Shown: positions 1 through 8,444, counted from the stretch's first letter. The stretch is 54,475 bases of DNA from an uncultured Drancourtella sp. (GCA_937880845.1 CALFLL010000026.1:1-54475), one strand, 5' to 3'. A program made the numbers and translations. The notes: generated by a model not told the origin, from the letters alone.

Positions 1-802
1 TACCATACATCATCTCAAAAATATATAGCAGAAATTTAATTTATTCTATACTAGTGTGTACTGAGACCTCGGCATAAATAGAAAAATGGGTTTGGGGAAT
101 CCCCAGCAAGATGAAAACCTGATGAGAGAATATTGTGATGAAAGACAATATTGTTAAACACAGGTGGATCTTGCTCTGGGGTAAGAAAGAAGTATCTTTA
201 TATTATCAAAATGATATTTGGAGTTTATGTTGTTGGAAAGTCGTAAGCAGGAAGATAACTTCAAGTTGTTGGTGCAAATATAATGAATAGAAGTGTCCAG
301 TACATTTTTGGTGATGGGTATTTTGGTGGAATCCATTTTTATTTATTTTTGAATAATAAAATTTTGAATCTGCAGCCGATTCTGCCTGCCGGACAATGTT
401 TTTAGATATCTGTAAACGTCACGGACCGGAACTTGATGAAGAACCATCGGATGATGGAAGAAAGTATTTGGAAACACGATAGAAGCAAACGCTGTACTTA
501 TCGTCTTGTCTGGCAGGGAAGATTATTAGGCATTAACCAGAGAGATATCGGCAGAGAAAACAGAAGTGATAGACAATGATATTTGTTAGATATGCTTCTT
601 GTCGTTGGCTGCATCATATTAAAACGCTTTTTACGTTAAAAAAGTGCTGTGATCACAAGGCTTTTTGCAAGCAAAAATGAAAAGGCTATATATAGGTAGC
701 CTGTGAAACTGGAAGTGCCCATTTTGGGTCTGATTTAAAGAATAATGTTCTGACAGAGACCAATGGAATGACTCTCTGCTGGGGCTCCAAAAGAAAGGAG
801 AA
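1..802. other. gene-poor mobile-element debris
   Basis: I see no intact gene in this stretch. Short open frames are broken by stops. The part from about 600 to 800 runs directly into the ribosome binding site of a TnpW-type ORF and looks like the 5' flank of an integrative element. The rest is AT-rich with scattered stops in all frames. My inference is decayed mobile-element DNA, because intact or remnant transposon genes lie on its right. No tRNA, attachment-site repeat or clear promoter was recognised. Confidence 0.4.
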
Positions 803-976
803 ATGATTATGGAAAAAATGATGAATACAAAAACAGAGGGTAACACATTTACAAAGAAAATCGGGCAGACAGTCTATGTTGTCCGTTATCATTTCAATGA
901 AAATGCAAAGGAAACAATGCAGGAGAAGATTAACCGGATGCTGGTTACAGAAGCAAGTCGACAGGCAGTGTATTAA
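803..976 (+). CDS. tnpW: TnpW-like transposon-encoded small protein
   Basis: This is a 57-aa ORF with a good ribosome binding site (AAAGGAG about 5 bases upstream of ATG 803). The core TFTKKIGQTVYVVRYHF followed by an acidic/basic helix with EKINRML matches my recollection of the TnpW family, small proteins encoded just before the large serine recombinase in Clostridia integrative elements. Their function is unknown. The recombinase that normally follows is absent: after the stop there is only a six-codon ATG frame and then an unrelated membrane protein. The gene therefore looks like a stranded remnant of a former element. Family call is from recognition only. Confidence 0.6.
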   Translation: MIMEKMMNTKTEGNTFTKKIGQTVYVVRYHFNENAKETMQEKINRMLVTEASRQAVY

Positions 977-1049
977 AATTAGGTGGATGTAATGGAAGAA
1001 AAAATATGATATCATGTGAGTAACAAATCGGTATTTGGAGGTAATTTAA

Positions 1050-1289
1050 ATGGAAAACAAAATTGTAGGTGCTATTTTCTGTTTCATGTCAGCAGTTTTA
1101 ATTTCTGCACGATATATTTCCGCTGCGATATTTATGAGTGGAGTAGTTTCGTGGAATGCCACTTTATTTGCAGCCGGTCTTGAATGTGTAGGTCCTTTTT
1201 TAGCAATAGCGGCTGGTATTGCGTTTATTATTGGAATCCTTTTTCTGGGATATGGGCTGTATCTGGATATTAAAAAGATGAAGAAGTAG
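1050..1289 (+). CDS. small two-helix membrane protein
   Basis: A 79-aa protein starting MENKIVGAIFCF with ATG 1050 and a GGAGG ribosome binding site about 8 bases upstream. Two long hydrophobic segments (about residues 5-33 and 47-71) suggest two membrane helices, ending in a basic tail DIKKMKK that would be cytoplasmic. I do not recognise a family. It lies 65 bases upstream of the EF-Tu-domain-like gene on the same strand, with only a small imperfect hairpin (TTCCC/GGGAA) between, so the two may be co-transcribed. Function unknown. Confidence 0.5.
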   Translation: MENKIVGAIFCFMSAVLISARYISAAIFMSGVVSWNATLFAAGLECVGPFLAIAAGIAFIIGILFLGYGLYLDIKKMKK

Positions 1290-1354
1290 AACAATTCCCA
1301 TTTATTGGGAAGTCGCTGAGAACGAAAAATCGGAAGTTTTAAAGGAGGAATACC

Positions 1355-1732
1355 ATGGGATTATTTGGTAAAAGCAAAAAAGAACGAGAAACAGAATACA
1401 TGAGCAGATTAGATGTTCCATCGTGTTTAAAAGAAGATTTTGAATTGATTATTGATGATATATTTACAATTATGGGAGTTGGAACAGTTGCCACAGGAAA
1501 CATATTAACAGGGATGTGCAGAGAAGGGGAAAATGCATGTATTTATAAAGCAAATGGAGATATCTTAGAAACCAGAATTACTACTGTCGATGTACATACA
1601 AAAGAACGAAAAGCAAATGGTTGTGGATATAAAACAGAGCATGTTGGACTTGGGTTACGAGGAATTTCCAAGGAACAATTAGAAAAGGGTGATAAAGTAC
1701 TTGTAAAGAATGCCAATATGTATGGAATGTAA
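1355..1732 (+). CDS. stand-alone EF-Tu domain-2-like beta-barrel protein
   Basis: A 125-aa protein with AAAGGAGGA 8 bases before ATG 1355. From about residue 33 onward it reads like domain II of translational GTPases: DDIFTIMGVGTVATGNIL resembles the EF-Tu segment with its GxGTV(V/A)TGxV motif, and VGLGLRGISKEQLEKGDKVL resembles the EF-Tu segment with NVGxxLRG and ExxRGQVL. The GTP-binding domain (P-loop, NKxD) and domain III are absent. The first ~30 residues are charged (GLFGKSKKERE). It cannot be a GTPase. It may be a small RNA- or protein-binding barrel of a type often annotated as EF-Tu/IF-2/RF-3 family GTPase. A terminator follows at 1781. Confidence 0.6.
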   Translation: MGLFGKSKKERETEYMSRLDVPSCLKEDFELIIDDIFTIMGVGTVATGNILTGMCREGENACIYKANGDILETRITTVDVHTKERKANGCGYKTEHVGLGLRGISKEQLEKGDKVLVKNANMYGM

Positions 1733-1780
1733 TTACAAATTCAAGTTTGTAGAATTCAAAAATTTAATATGAAATGTGAG

Positions 1781-1819
1781 ATAGAGCGTATGGAAATAAT
1801 CTATACGTTCTATTTTTTT
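1781..1819 (+). terminator. rho-independent terminator
   Basis: The arms ATAGAGCGTAT and ATACGTTCTAT pair over 11 positions with one G-U pair, and TTTTTTT follows. It sits about 50 bases after the EF-Tu-domain-like gene and would end that transcript. Confidence 0.7.
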
Positions 1820-2113
1820 GCCTTTTTTGAAAAAGTGATTAAAAAACTATTGACATTTTGTTACTGGTAGAAGCAGATGGTTATAAAAAGCTTTTGATAA
1901 CTATGAGTGCAAAAACAGATAGCTGCGAAAATTTATTATGAGCTAATAGCAAAATTTGATATTTTGTGATATTGAGGGTATGGGGAATCGTAATCTCCAT
2001 TAAGTTCGTCAGAGAATCATAATCCAGAAATGGGATTTTGAGTTACTCTAGGCGATACTTGCTTTAGAAAATGATTTGCCATAATGAGTTAGAACATGGG
2101 AGGAGGAAGCGTT
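1820..2113. other. no gene recognised
   Basis: About 290 bases between two terminators facing each other. Short frames contain several stops, and no ORF with a ribosome binding site was found. It may mark the left border of the recombinase element to the right, but I found no repeat shared with the right junction near 8900. Confidence 0.3.
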
Positions 2114-2146
2114 AAAAAAAGAGAGAGCCATAAGCAACTCTCTCTG
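2114..2146 (-). terminator. rho-independent terminator of the HTH regulator
   Basis: Read on the minus strand, AGAGAGAG and CTCTCTCT pair around a short loop and are followed by a run of seven T (A-run at 2114-2120). It lies about 17 bases downstream of the regulator's stop codon. Confidence 0.8.
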
Positions 2147-2162
2147 TGATAAAACCAAAAAG

Positions 2163-2960
2163 TTATAGTATCAGTGATTCGGTAAGATTACAAAAATCCT
2201 TAACAGGAATATTTTCTTTAAGTGGTAAAGCTGTCTCTAAAAAGGTTTCGTCTGCAAATCTTTCGAGTTCAGAATCAAAATGTATAATAGAAGCATTTGT
2301 ATTTAATTGGTATGGCGGAATTGTAATAAAATAATCATAATCTTCATAAGAAGGAGTGGCGCAAGAAACTTTGATTTTTCCGTCCAATTTCAATTTTGCA
2401 AATTCTCCATAAATGGCAGTTAAGGCTTTTTTTCTTTCTTCATCAGAAGTAATTCTATCTACATATCTAATATACCAATAATCTATAGTTCCCTCTTTTA
2501 ATTCAATTAAATAATCGTATGATCTGGGTGTTCCGGATTTTATTGTCCATTCAACTTTATGCAGACTTGTCATCATGGAAAGTCCACGCATTAAGGTAGA
2601 AAAAAATTTTTCATGCACCTGAACAGTAGAGAGATCCAGAGAAAATCCATTGTCTGCAATTATCTTTTTCCGTTCCTGTATTTTCTTAGAAGAATATCCC
2701 GTTGCATCATATAATTCTTGGATAAGTTCTGGATCATCAATGGCTTTTGCAATTTTATCAATAGTGCTTTTATATGGTCTTCCAGATCGGGCACCGTTGA
2801 GCATTCGTGAAATGGTTGCATTATTTAAGCCTGTTTGTTCAGATAATTCTTTTTGTGTTTTTTTCTGTAAAATGATTTGAAGTATATTGATGAATCTTTC
2901 CTGATCGTAAACGCTGTCAGGATTTATTAGTGTGCCTGAATTTGATATAAATTCGTTCAT
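2163..2960 (-). CDS. HTH (XRE-type) transcriptional regulator of the recombinase element
   Basis: A 265-aa protein. Residues ~25-75 form a helix-turn-helix: TQKELSEQTGLNNATISRMLNG followed by a third helix region (STIDKIAKAI), typical of Cro/C1 or LacI-like DNA-binding domains. The remaining ~190 residues are an alpha/beta domain I do not recognise, possibly a sensor or dimerisation domain. The ribosome binding site GAGGAG lies just upstream of the ATG at 2960. The gene is divergent from the three recombinase genes, and the ~240-base gap between them is full of GTCAAAGAAGTCAA-type repeats on both sides. This suggests that it binds those repeats and controls both itself and the recombinases. 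Confidence is high for a DNA-binding regulator and moderate for its targets. Confidence 0.8.
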   Translation of the reverse strand: MNEFISNSGTLINPDSVYDQERFINILQIILQKKTQKELSEQTGLNNATISRMLNGARSGRPYKSTIDKIAKAIDDPELIQELYDATGYSSKKIQERKKIIADNGFSLDLSTVQVHEKFFSTLMRGLSMMTSLHKVEWTIKSGTPRSYDYLIELKEGTIDYWYIRYVDRITSDEERKKALTAIYGEFAKLKLDGKIKVSCATPSYEDYDYFITIPPYQLNTNASIIHFDSELERFADETFLETALPLKENIPVKDFCNLTESLIL

Positions 2961-2969
2961 GCAAATCTC

Positions 2970-3180
2970 CTCTTGACTTCTTTGACTTTGTATAAATTGA
3001 CTTCTTGTATTTTATCTTATCAATTATATCCCTAAAAATCAATTTAAAACATAAAGAAATCAAAAAATGCTTTATTGATATTCTTGCAAAAGTCAAAGAA
3101 ATCAAAAACGTAATTGACATTTTGACTTCTTTGTGTATAATGTAGAATTAAGAAGTCAAAGAAGTCAAACAAATCAAAAC
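2970..3180. repeat. array of operator-like GTCAAAGAAGTCAA repeats
   Basis: The divergent intergenic region carries many variants of (A)AGTCAAAGAAGTCAA in both orientations. They occur near 2975-2990 and 2997-3008 (inverted), 3054-3067, 3090-3106, 3120-3132 (inverted, inside the promoter spacer) and 3151-3177 (three half-sites in a row). Copies flank the start sites on both sides. The placement fits binding sites for the neighbouring HTH protein, or accessory sites for the recombinases at an element end. Both roles are inference. Confidence 0.7.
3114..3141 (+). promoter_or_regulatory. consensus sigma-A promoter for the recombinase operon
   Basis: TTGACA (3114-3119), a 16-base spacer and TATAAT (3136-3141) match the consensus at every position. 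The spacer contains one inverted operator copy, and three more half-sites follow immediately downstream, so a bound regulator would occlude RNA polymerase. The position of the -10 box shows that translation cannot begin at the ATG at 3133 and supports the TTG start at 3202. Confidence 0.85.
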
Positions 3181-3201
3181 GAAAGGAAGGAGGGCTGTGG
3201 A

Positions 3202-4305
3202 TTGAAATATAGGGTTGTTTCGGTTTTGAAAGATAATAGACCACGTTTTTTGATTATTTCTGATATTGAAGAAATTGAAATCCTTCCATCAAAGTATTTG
3301 AAGCATCTGGATCAGATTAATGCTTCTCCGAATACTGTAAAATCCGCAGCCTTCGCACTTTCATATTATTACAATTATCTGCAGGAGCAAACGATAGGAT
3401 TGGATGAGATTACATTGCTATCCTATTCAGAGCAGAATAAACATTTTATTGATTTCTTGTATTGGGTTAAGGGTGGAAAGCATACTGAGCATAATACACA
3501 GACGAGCAATAAGACCTGCAATATGTATCTTGGTGCAGTTTTCAGATACTACCAGTTTTTGGCACTGGAAGATGTTTTGCCAATGCTTAAAGTCTTACGA
3601 GTAAAAAAAGTATCATATTTTGACAGTATGGGAGTAAATCATCAAAATGCAGTGAATTCGTTTAAAGGTTTCTTCAAAGAAGAAGAACCTAATCTGGAAG
3701 AAATAACATCCGAAGAAATACAGGAGCTGATAAATGCCTGTACGAATGATAGAGATCGATTGCTGATAGCAATGATGGCAGAAACCGGTCTTAGATTAGG
3801 GGAAATTCTGGGAATCCATTATACCGAAGATATTGATTTTGAAAGAAGGACGGTTCGGGTAAGGTATCGTGAATCCAATACCAACTTGGCAAGAGCAAAA
3901 AATGCAGAATATAGAATGGCTTTGTTAAGTAATACAACTTTTGAGTTCTTGGTTAAGTACATTTCTGATAACCGAAAAAGTCTGATGAACTCGGAGTATC
4001 TATTTACAAAATTAACTGGAAAAAACAAAGGAGAGCCATTAGATGCGGATTCTGTGTATAGCATGTTGAAAAGGCTATCCAAAAAAACGGATATCAATTC
4101 CCATCCGCATCAGCTCCGACACTATTTTGCGGAGGAAAGAAGAAAAGAAGGATGGGATTTGAATGACATTCGTTTTGCCCTGGGGCATAAGAAAGTTGAA
4201 ACTACCATTAAATACTTGGGTGAAAATAATGAACGATTGGTAGAAGCGACAGATCAATACTACTCAAATAATGAAAATTTATACCAAATTGCAGATTTTC
4301 TGTAA
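3202..4305 (+). CDS. tyrosine recombinase 1, TnpA (Tn554/RIT)-like
   Basis: A 367-aa site-specific recombinase of the phage-integrase family. I place the start at TTG 3202, because it has GGAAGGAGGG about 8 bases upstream and because the upstream in-frame ATG (3133) overlaps the -10 box. Residues ~30-150 form a SAM-like core-binding domain. The C-terminal catalytic domain has the full set: R198 (GLRLGE), H303-x-L-R306-H307, H329 (LGHKK) and nucleophile Y338 (TIKYLG). The length matches Tn554 TnpA (about 361 aa). It is first of three recombinases in one operon, 18 bases before the second. By analogy with Tn554 and RIT elements it should cut and join the element ends, together with its partners. 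Confidence 0.85.
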   Translation: MKYRVVSVLKDNRPRFLIISDIEEIEILPSKYLKHLDQINASPNTVKSAAFALSYYYNYLQEQTIGLDEITLLSYSEQNKHFIDFLYWVKGGKHTEHNTQTSNKTCNMYLGAVFRYYQFLALEDVLPMLKVLRVKKVSYFDSMGVNHQNAVNSFKGFFKEEEPNLEEITSEEIQELINACTNDRDRLLIAMMAETGLRLGEILGIHYTEDIDFERRTVRVRYRESNTNLARAKNAEYRMALLSNTTFEFLVKYISDNRKSLMNSEYLFTKLTGKNKGEPLDADSVYSMLKRLSKKTDINSHPHQLRHYFAEERRKEGWDLNDIRFALGHKKVETTIKYLGENNERLVEATDQYYSNNENLYQIADFL

Positions 4306-4323
4306 AAGGAAGGAGGGATTACC

Positions 4324-6054
4324 TTGGCAGTATTAAAAATTGTTCCGAAGTTATATCAGGAAAAAATACCTGAGAAATTAAAGGAAGAAATATCTTTAGT
4401 TACGACTGGAGAAGCAAAATACTATAACCGGTTATACAAATTTTTTCAGTATACAGATATACAGTGTACTGCAGATATTAACTATGAAACGAGAAAAATG
4501 TATATGGACTCTCTTGAAAAAGAGGATATTTCAGAAAAATATAAAGCGGAATTACTGAGCTTATTTGATCGTTTAAAAATAGAAAATATGCCGGATGTCT
4601 ATTCACAAGGAAAGCCCTTCTCTGTAGAACAGGAGTTTTTTAAGCAAGACAAATTGTTTTTGCTGTATGTCCCCAATAAGAAGAAAGCACAATCTTTCCG
4701 TCAGGTGGTTGATAAGAATGATTTGTTATGGGACTTAACGAGGATACATTCATCACAGTTGGTGCGACAGACAAAAATATTGCTGTGTGAAATTCTGAAT
4801 ATGGATAAGGTACAAAGACATCGAAGATATTTTTTAGAACCATTAAAAGCACTTATACGGTTTTGCGATAAGTACGGAATAGATGATATTGAAGAAATGG
4901 AACAGGCAGACGAAAACAGATTTTATCTGTATTTAAACAAGGAGTCGGAAATTATAAAAAAACAGGCTTCTAAGATTGTTGAGTTTGCGAGAAGAACGTT
5001 ATTTCTAACAGATTCAGAGACAAATTGGCGAGCGTGTATCTGGTATATGGATAGGTTTCAGTTTGATAAATCGAGAATCAATGCCAGTTCACCTGTTAAA
5101 AGCCTTTCATTTATTAATATTTACGAAAAAGAAAATCGTTGGTATTTACAATTATACGCAAAATATTTGGTCGGGATATCTGATCTGTCTTTATCAAATA
5201 TCCGAAATACAATAAGTTTTATTTCACAATTTTTAAAATATCTGGATGGACAGAGTAAGAAAGTAACTGAACTGGAGATGCAAGATATAGCGGATTATGT
5301 GTCTGTTTTGGATGAGTCCGATATTAAGTATTCCACTTTTAACCGATATATCACACATATGCATACATTTCTACAGTTTTTGAAAATGAAAAATATTGAA
5401 GTGTTGAAGTTTTATCCGGAACGATTTTTAAAAAAAGGTTTTTCGGAACACAATGAAAGAAGTGTTCCAGAAAAAACAATTGCTCATCTAATTAAGGAGC
5501 TGCCGGCATTCCCAGAGCATTTACAGTTGATGTATTTGATTTTGTTTTGCACAGGAATTAGGAAAAGCGAGGTTTGTACAATAAAATCGGGAGCCTTTTA
5601 TTCACAAGGCAATGAGAATTGGATGCGCATATATCAAAGCAAAATGCGGAGAGAAAAAGTCATTCCTGTTCCCAGTTTATTGGTTGGACTGGTGAATGAT
5701 TATGAAAAAAAGTACGGAATAAAAAATGGGGAGTATTTATTCAAAAATAAAAAGGGTGGTGCATTTAATGGACAGACATTTTCAAATCAGATGATTCGGG
5801 AGTGTAAGGCTCGTGGGATTGCCTGCGGAGATTATATCTTTAGAGCACACGATTACAGACATAACCTTGCAACTTCAATGTACGGAAATGGGGTTTCTAT
5901 ACAAGGGGTACGAGATTATCTAGGACATTCAAGTGAGAATATGACAAAACAGTACATTGATTTCATGCCGGAACGTATTGTATCGGCTGAAGATAAATAT
6001 TTCTCTAAAAATCAGTCATTTAAATTGAAAGGAGCAGAAGATGATGAAAGGTAA
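4324..6054 (+). CDS. tyrosine recombinase 2, TnpB (Tn554)-like
   Basis: A 576-aa member of the phage-integrase family starting at TTG 4324 behind GGAAGGAGGG. The long N-terminal half (~370 residues) has an extra domain and a core-binding region (about 270-360). Catalytic residues are all present: R413 (CTGIRKSE), H509-D-Y-R512-H513, H535 (YLGHSS) and Y544 (TKQYID). Length and position resemble Tn554 TnpB (about 630 aa). It overlaps the next recombinase by 14 bases, which implies coupled translation and a fixed stoichiometry. It probably acts in a complex with recombinases 1 and 3. What each one contributes cannot be read from the sequence. Confidence 0.85.
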   Translation: MAVLKIVPKLYQEKIPEKLKEEISLVTTGEAKYYNRLYKFFQYTDIQCTADINYETRKMYMDSLEKEDISEKYKAELLSLFDRLKIENMPDVYSQGKPFSVEQEFFKQDKLFLLYVPNKKKAQSFRQVVDKNDLLWDLTRIHSSQLVRQTKILLCEILNMDKVQRHRRYFLEPLKALIRFCDKYGIDDIEEMEQADENRFYLYLNKESEIIKKQASKIVEFARRTLFLTDSETNWRACIWYMDRFQFDKSRINASSPVKSLSFINIYEKENRWYLQLYAKYLVGISDLSLSNIRNTISFISQFLKYLDGQSKKVTELEMQDIADYVSVLDESDIKYSTFNRYITHMHTFLQFLKMKNIEVLKFYPERFLKKGFSEHNERSVPEKTIAHLIKELPAFPEHLQLMYLILFCTGIRKSEVCTIKSGAFYSQGNENWMRIYQSKMRREKVIPVPSLLVGLVNDYEKKYGIKNGEYLFKNKKGGAFNGQTFSNQMIRECKARGIACGDYIFRAHDYRHNLATSMYGNGVSIQGVRDYLGHSSENMTKQYIDFMPERIVSAEDKYFSKNQSFKLKGAEDDER

Positions 6055-7549
6055 TATTAATTTGATTTCGTATGACTGTTATCAACAAGCTACAGAAAAA
6101 CAGTTGGCAGGACTGAAATGGAAGGAAAACAGGGTGTACTACATATCAGAGATTCATAATGAAAAGATGCAGGATGAGATTTATGGGTATATCGATGATA
6201 GATGTAGACGTTTGTCATTATCAACAGTAGTAAATGATATTTACAGATTTGATCTGTTGAAAGAATTTCTGAATGAGAAGTGTACAAGTTGTAGCAGCAT
6301 CACTGATAAAAAATGGGAAGAACTGGAGAGAAGTTATAAAGCATTTTTATATAAAAAAGGATTGGCGCTGTATGTTAGAAGAAATAGACCAGATAGGCGG
6401 AATGTTGAGCAACAAAGTAGCGCTCAGGTTTCTTTTCTGAAAATGTATTATGAGTATGTTGTGAAGTGTAAAACAGCAGGTATTCCAGAAAACGAAAAAG
6501 ATGTATGGGATATGAGAAAGTTGGATATTGTGCCAAGGAGTAATCCGATTCGTGGAAGATATAGATTAGATTTTCGTGAGATCAGGCAGAAAGAATTTAA
6601 AGAGATAATAAAGAAAATATTGTATAGCCACTGCCAGACAAAAGCAATGGGTAGTATAAAAGGTGAATTGCGTGGATTCCGTCGGTTTGCTAGTTTCATG
6701 TATGATCGATTTCCAGAAGTAAAGCACTTTACAGAAATTAGCAGGGATATGATAGAAGATTATCTGGTTTATATAAAAACGGATACCGGTCTTACATCAG
6801 TCAGTTACACGACAGAGCTGTCGGTTTTGGATAATCTGTTGGATGAAATAGGGCGTGAACTGGAAATAGGAAATATATGCAACCTTTTTCTATCCAGTGA
6901 TTGCAGAGCATATGACAACGCTTTACCAGAAGCGTATTCAGATGCAGAAATCAGAAGATTTAATTGTGCATTAACAAAATTAAAGCCCCAGTTAGGCAGA
7001 TGTTTAATAATACATCAGATGCTCGGTACAAGAATAGAGGATACGTTGACTTTGCGAAGGGATTGCTTATCTGAGAAATCTGGACATTATTTTATAACTA
7101 TTATCCAGCAGAAAACAAGGAAATACAAAAGACCAGTTAGCGATCAGCTGGCAGAATTGATTAGAAAAGCAATAGAAGTTTCAGAAAAGGAGCATCCAGA
7201 TTCAGAATATATTTTTCTTCAAGATAATGGAAAATTGTATACAGATTCAATGCTGAAATATCATGTAAATATCATGATTTATGAAAATGATATCAGGGAT
7301 GATAATGGAAATTATTTTGAGTTTCGTACACATCGTTTTAGACATACTTTTGGAGTAAAACTTACAGAAATGAAATTAGATGATGATAGCATTGCAAGGC
7401 TGTTGGGGCATAAGGATACACGAACCATACCACATTATCGGCGGTTAAGAAACGAAGCATTAGCGGAGGACACAAAGGCTGTACGAGATGAAATGAATGA
7501 ATTATTAGCACAATACAGGAGGGAAAAGGAAAATGCAGAAACACGATAA
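6041..7549 (+). CDS. tyrosine recombinase 3
   Basis: A 502-aa phage-integrase-family recombinase. It starts at ATG 6041, inside the end of the previous gene, with AAAGGAG upstream. The active-site set is intact: R331 (LGTRIED), H431-R-F-R434-H435, H457 (LLGHKD) and Y466 (IPHYRRL). Classical Tn554 has only TnpA and TnpB as recombinases, whereas RIT (recombinase in trio) elements have three overlapping ones; this operon combines the trio with a TnpC-like helper. The gene overlaps the helper by 17 bases. The N-terminal ~300 residues are unlike recombinases 1 and 2 in sequence, so the three are not recent duplicates. Confidence 0.85.
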   Translation: MMKGNINLISYDCYQQATEKQLAGLKWKENRVYYISEIHNEKMQDEIYGYIDDRCRRLSLSTVVNDIYRFDLLKEFLNEKCTSCSSITDKKWEELERSYKAFLYKKGLALYVRRNRPDRRNVEQQSSAQVSFLKMYYEYVVKCKTAGIPENEKDVWDMRKLDIVPRSNPIRGRYRLDFREIRQKEFKEIIKKILYSHCQTKAMGSIKGELRGFRRFASFMYDRFPEVKHFTEISRDMIEDYLVYIKTDTGLTSVSYTTELSVLDNLLDEIGRELEIGNICNLFLSSDCRAYDNALPEAYSDAEIRRFNCALTKLKPQLGRCLIIHQMLGTRIEDTLTLRRDCLSEKSGHYFITIIQQKTRKYKRPVSDQLAELIRKAIEVSEKEHPDSEYIFLQDNGKLYTDSMLKYHVNIMIYENDIRDDNGNYFEFRTHRFRHTFGVKLTEMKLDDDSIARLLGHKDTRTIPHYRRLRNEALAEDTKAVRDEMNELLAQYRREKENAETR

Positions 7550-7940
7550 AATGGTAGCACTGGCAAAAGAAAAAAGTGCGGAAATGACGGAAACAGCAAT
7601 AACAGCTATTGAAACAATGTATAGAAAAAATATAAAAATTTCAGTTGCTGAACTTACAAAACTAACAGGACTTTCCAGAGGTTTTTTCTATAATAATCCG
7701 AATGTGAAACAGGTCATGATGGAATTGAAGGAAAAACAACAGGGAATGATATTGCGAAATCCTAAAAGTGATGCTATTGCAAAAGCACAGGAAGCACGGA
7801 TTAAGAGTTTAGAACAGAAATTATCCGATAGTGTTCCGAAAAACGAATATGAAAGTCTTCAGAAAAAATATGAAGAATTACAGGTGAAATATAGTCAAAT
7901 GAAAAAGGGAACACTGTTGAAGATGTACGACCAATTATAG
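7533..7940 (+). CDS. TnpC/DUF6262-like transposition helper
   Basis: A 135-aa protein overlapping the third recombinase by 17 bases, with GGAGGGAAAAGGA upstream of ATG 7533. Residues ~30-65 look like a helix-turn-helix (SVAELTKLTGLSRGFFYNN). The C-terminal half is a charged coiled coil (KIKSLEQKL, YESLQKKYEELQ). This layout and its place after the recombinases match the DUF6262/Tn554 TnpC group, which has about 125 residues in Tn554 and influences the efficiency and orientation of transposition. I infer a DNA-binding accessory factor. Confidence 0.75.
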   Translation: MQKHDKMVALAKEKSAEMTETAITAIETMYRKNIKISVAELTKLTGLSRGFFYNNPNVKQVMMELKEKQQGMILRNPKSDAIAKAQEARIKSLEQKLSDSVPKNEYESLQKKYEELQVKYSQMKKGTLLKMYDQL

Positions 7941-7960
7941 GAAGAAAAGGAGAATATTTT

Positions 7961-8341
7961 ATGCAGAACGAAATTTATGATGAGAAAAATGGACTTACTT
8001 ATATGTTATGTGGTGATTATTATTTGCCAGAATTGGCACTTACAGATATCGAACCAACTTATGGGAAATATGGGATGCTTCGTAAAAGCTATTTACAGGA
8101 ACACAGAAAGGCAAAATATCAAATATTGTTGTTACAAGGAAAACTTGTCGAGCATTTGAATCAGATTGATGCAGAAGCAAGGGATAGAGAAGAACAATTA
8201 GTAAAACTGATGATGGAGAAACAAGGAATTACAGAGAAATTAAAAAGGCAGGACAACATGGAATGGACAAGGAGGATGAATACCCTTTGTCATGATGCAG
8301 AAGAGATGATTTTGACGGAAATGATATACACGAAAGGATAA
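7961..8341 (+). CDS. tnpV: TnpV family transposon-encoded protein
   Basis: A 126-aa protein with GAAAAGGAG before ATG 7961. The segments GDYYLPEL, GKYGMLRKSYLQEHR, LLLQGKLVEHLNQID and NMEWTRRMN are the features by which I recognise TnpV, a small protein carried by many Clostridia mobile elements. The C-terminal half is predicted helical or coiled coil. The biochemical function of the family is unknown. It follows the recombinase operon by 20 bases and is probably on the same transcript. Its presence together with recombinases fits a complete mobile unit rather than chromosomal genes. Confidence 0.75.
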   Translation: MQNEIYDEKNGLTYMLCGDYYLPELALTDIEPTYGKYGMLRKSYLQEHRKAKYQILLLQGKLVEHLNQIDAEARDREEQLVKLMMEKQGITEKLKRQDNMEWTRRMNTLCHDAEEMILTEMIYTKG

Positions 8342-8352
8342 TGAACTGTATT

Positions 8353-8444
8353 GGATAGCAAGAATTTTGCAGCCCGGATAGCAAAAAAGTGGAAGTCCGG
8401 ATAGCAAAAAAATGGAAGTCCGGATGGCAAGATTCTTGCTGTCC
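8353..8444. repeat. four tandem 23-bp repeats with dyad symmetry
   Basis: Four contiguous units occupy 8353-8375, 8376-8398, 8399-8421 and 8422-8444. Every unit begins GGATAGCAA or GGATGGCAA and ends in (A/T)G(T/C)CC. The outer two units are near-palindromes (GCAAGAATTTTGC and GCAAGATTCTTGC), and the inner two have A-rich centres. The 23-bp period is not a multiple of three and the array lies between two genes, so it is not a protein repeat. It resembles an array of protein-binding sites, for instance for the recombinases or an element-encoded regulator. Confidence 0.8.

Noticed and set aside
154..336. 60-codon minus-strand frame near the left end
   Set aside because: No ribosome binding site and no recognisable family; likely chance in AT-rich DNA.
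3133..3201. N-terminal extension of recombinase 1 from ATG 3133
   Set aside because: This ATG overlaps the -10 box of a perfect promoter, and the extension would translate the operator repeats. TTG 3202 has a strong ribosome binding site.
8353..8444. Possible CRISPR array
   Set aside because: The 23-bp units are contiguous with no spacers between them, and no cas genes are nearby.
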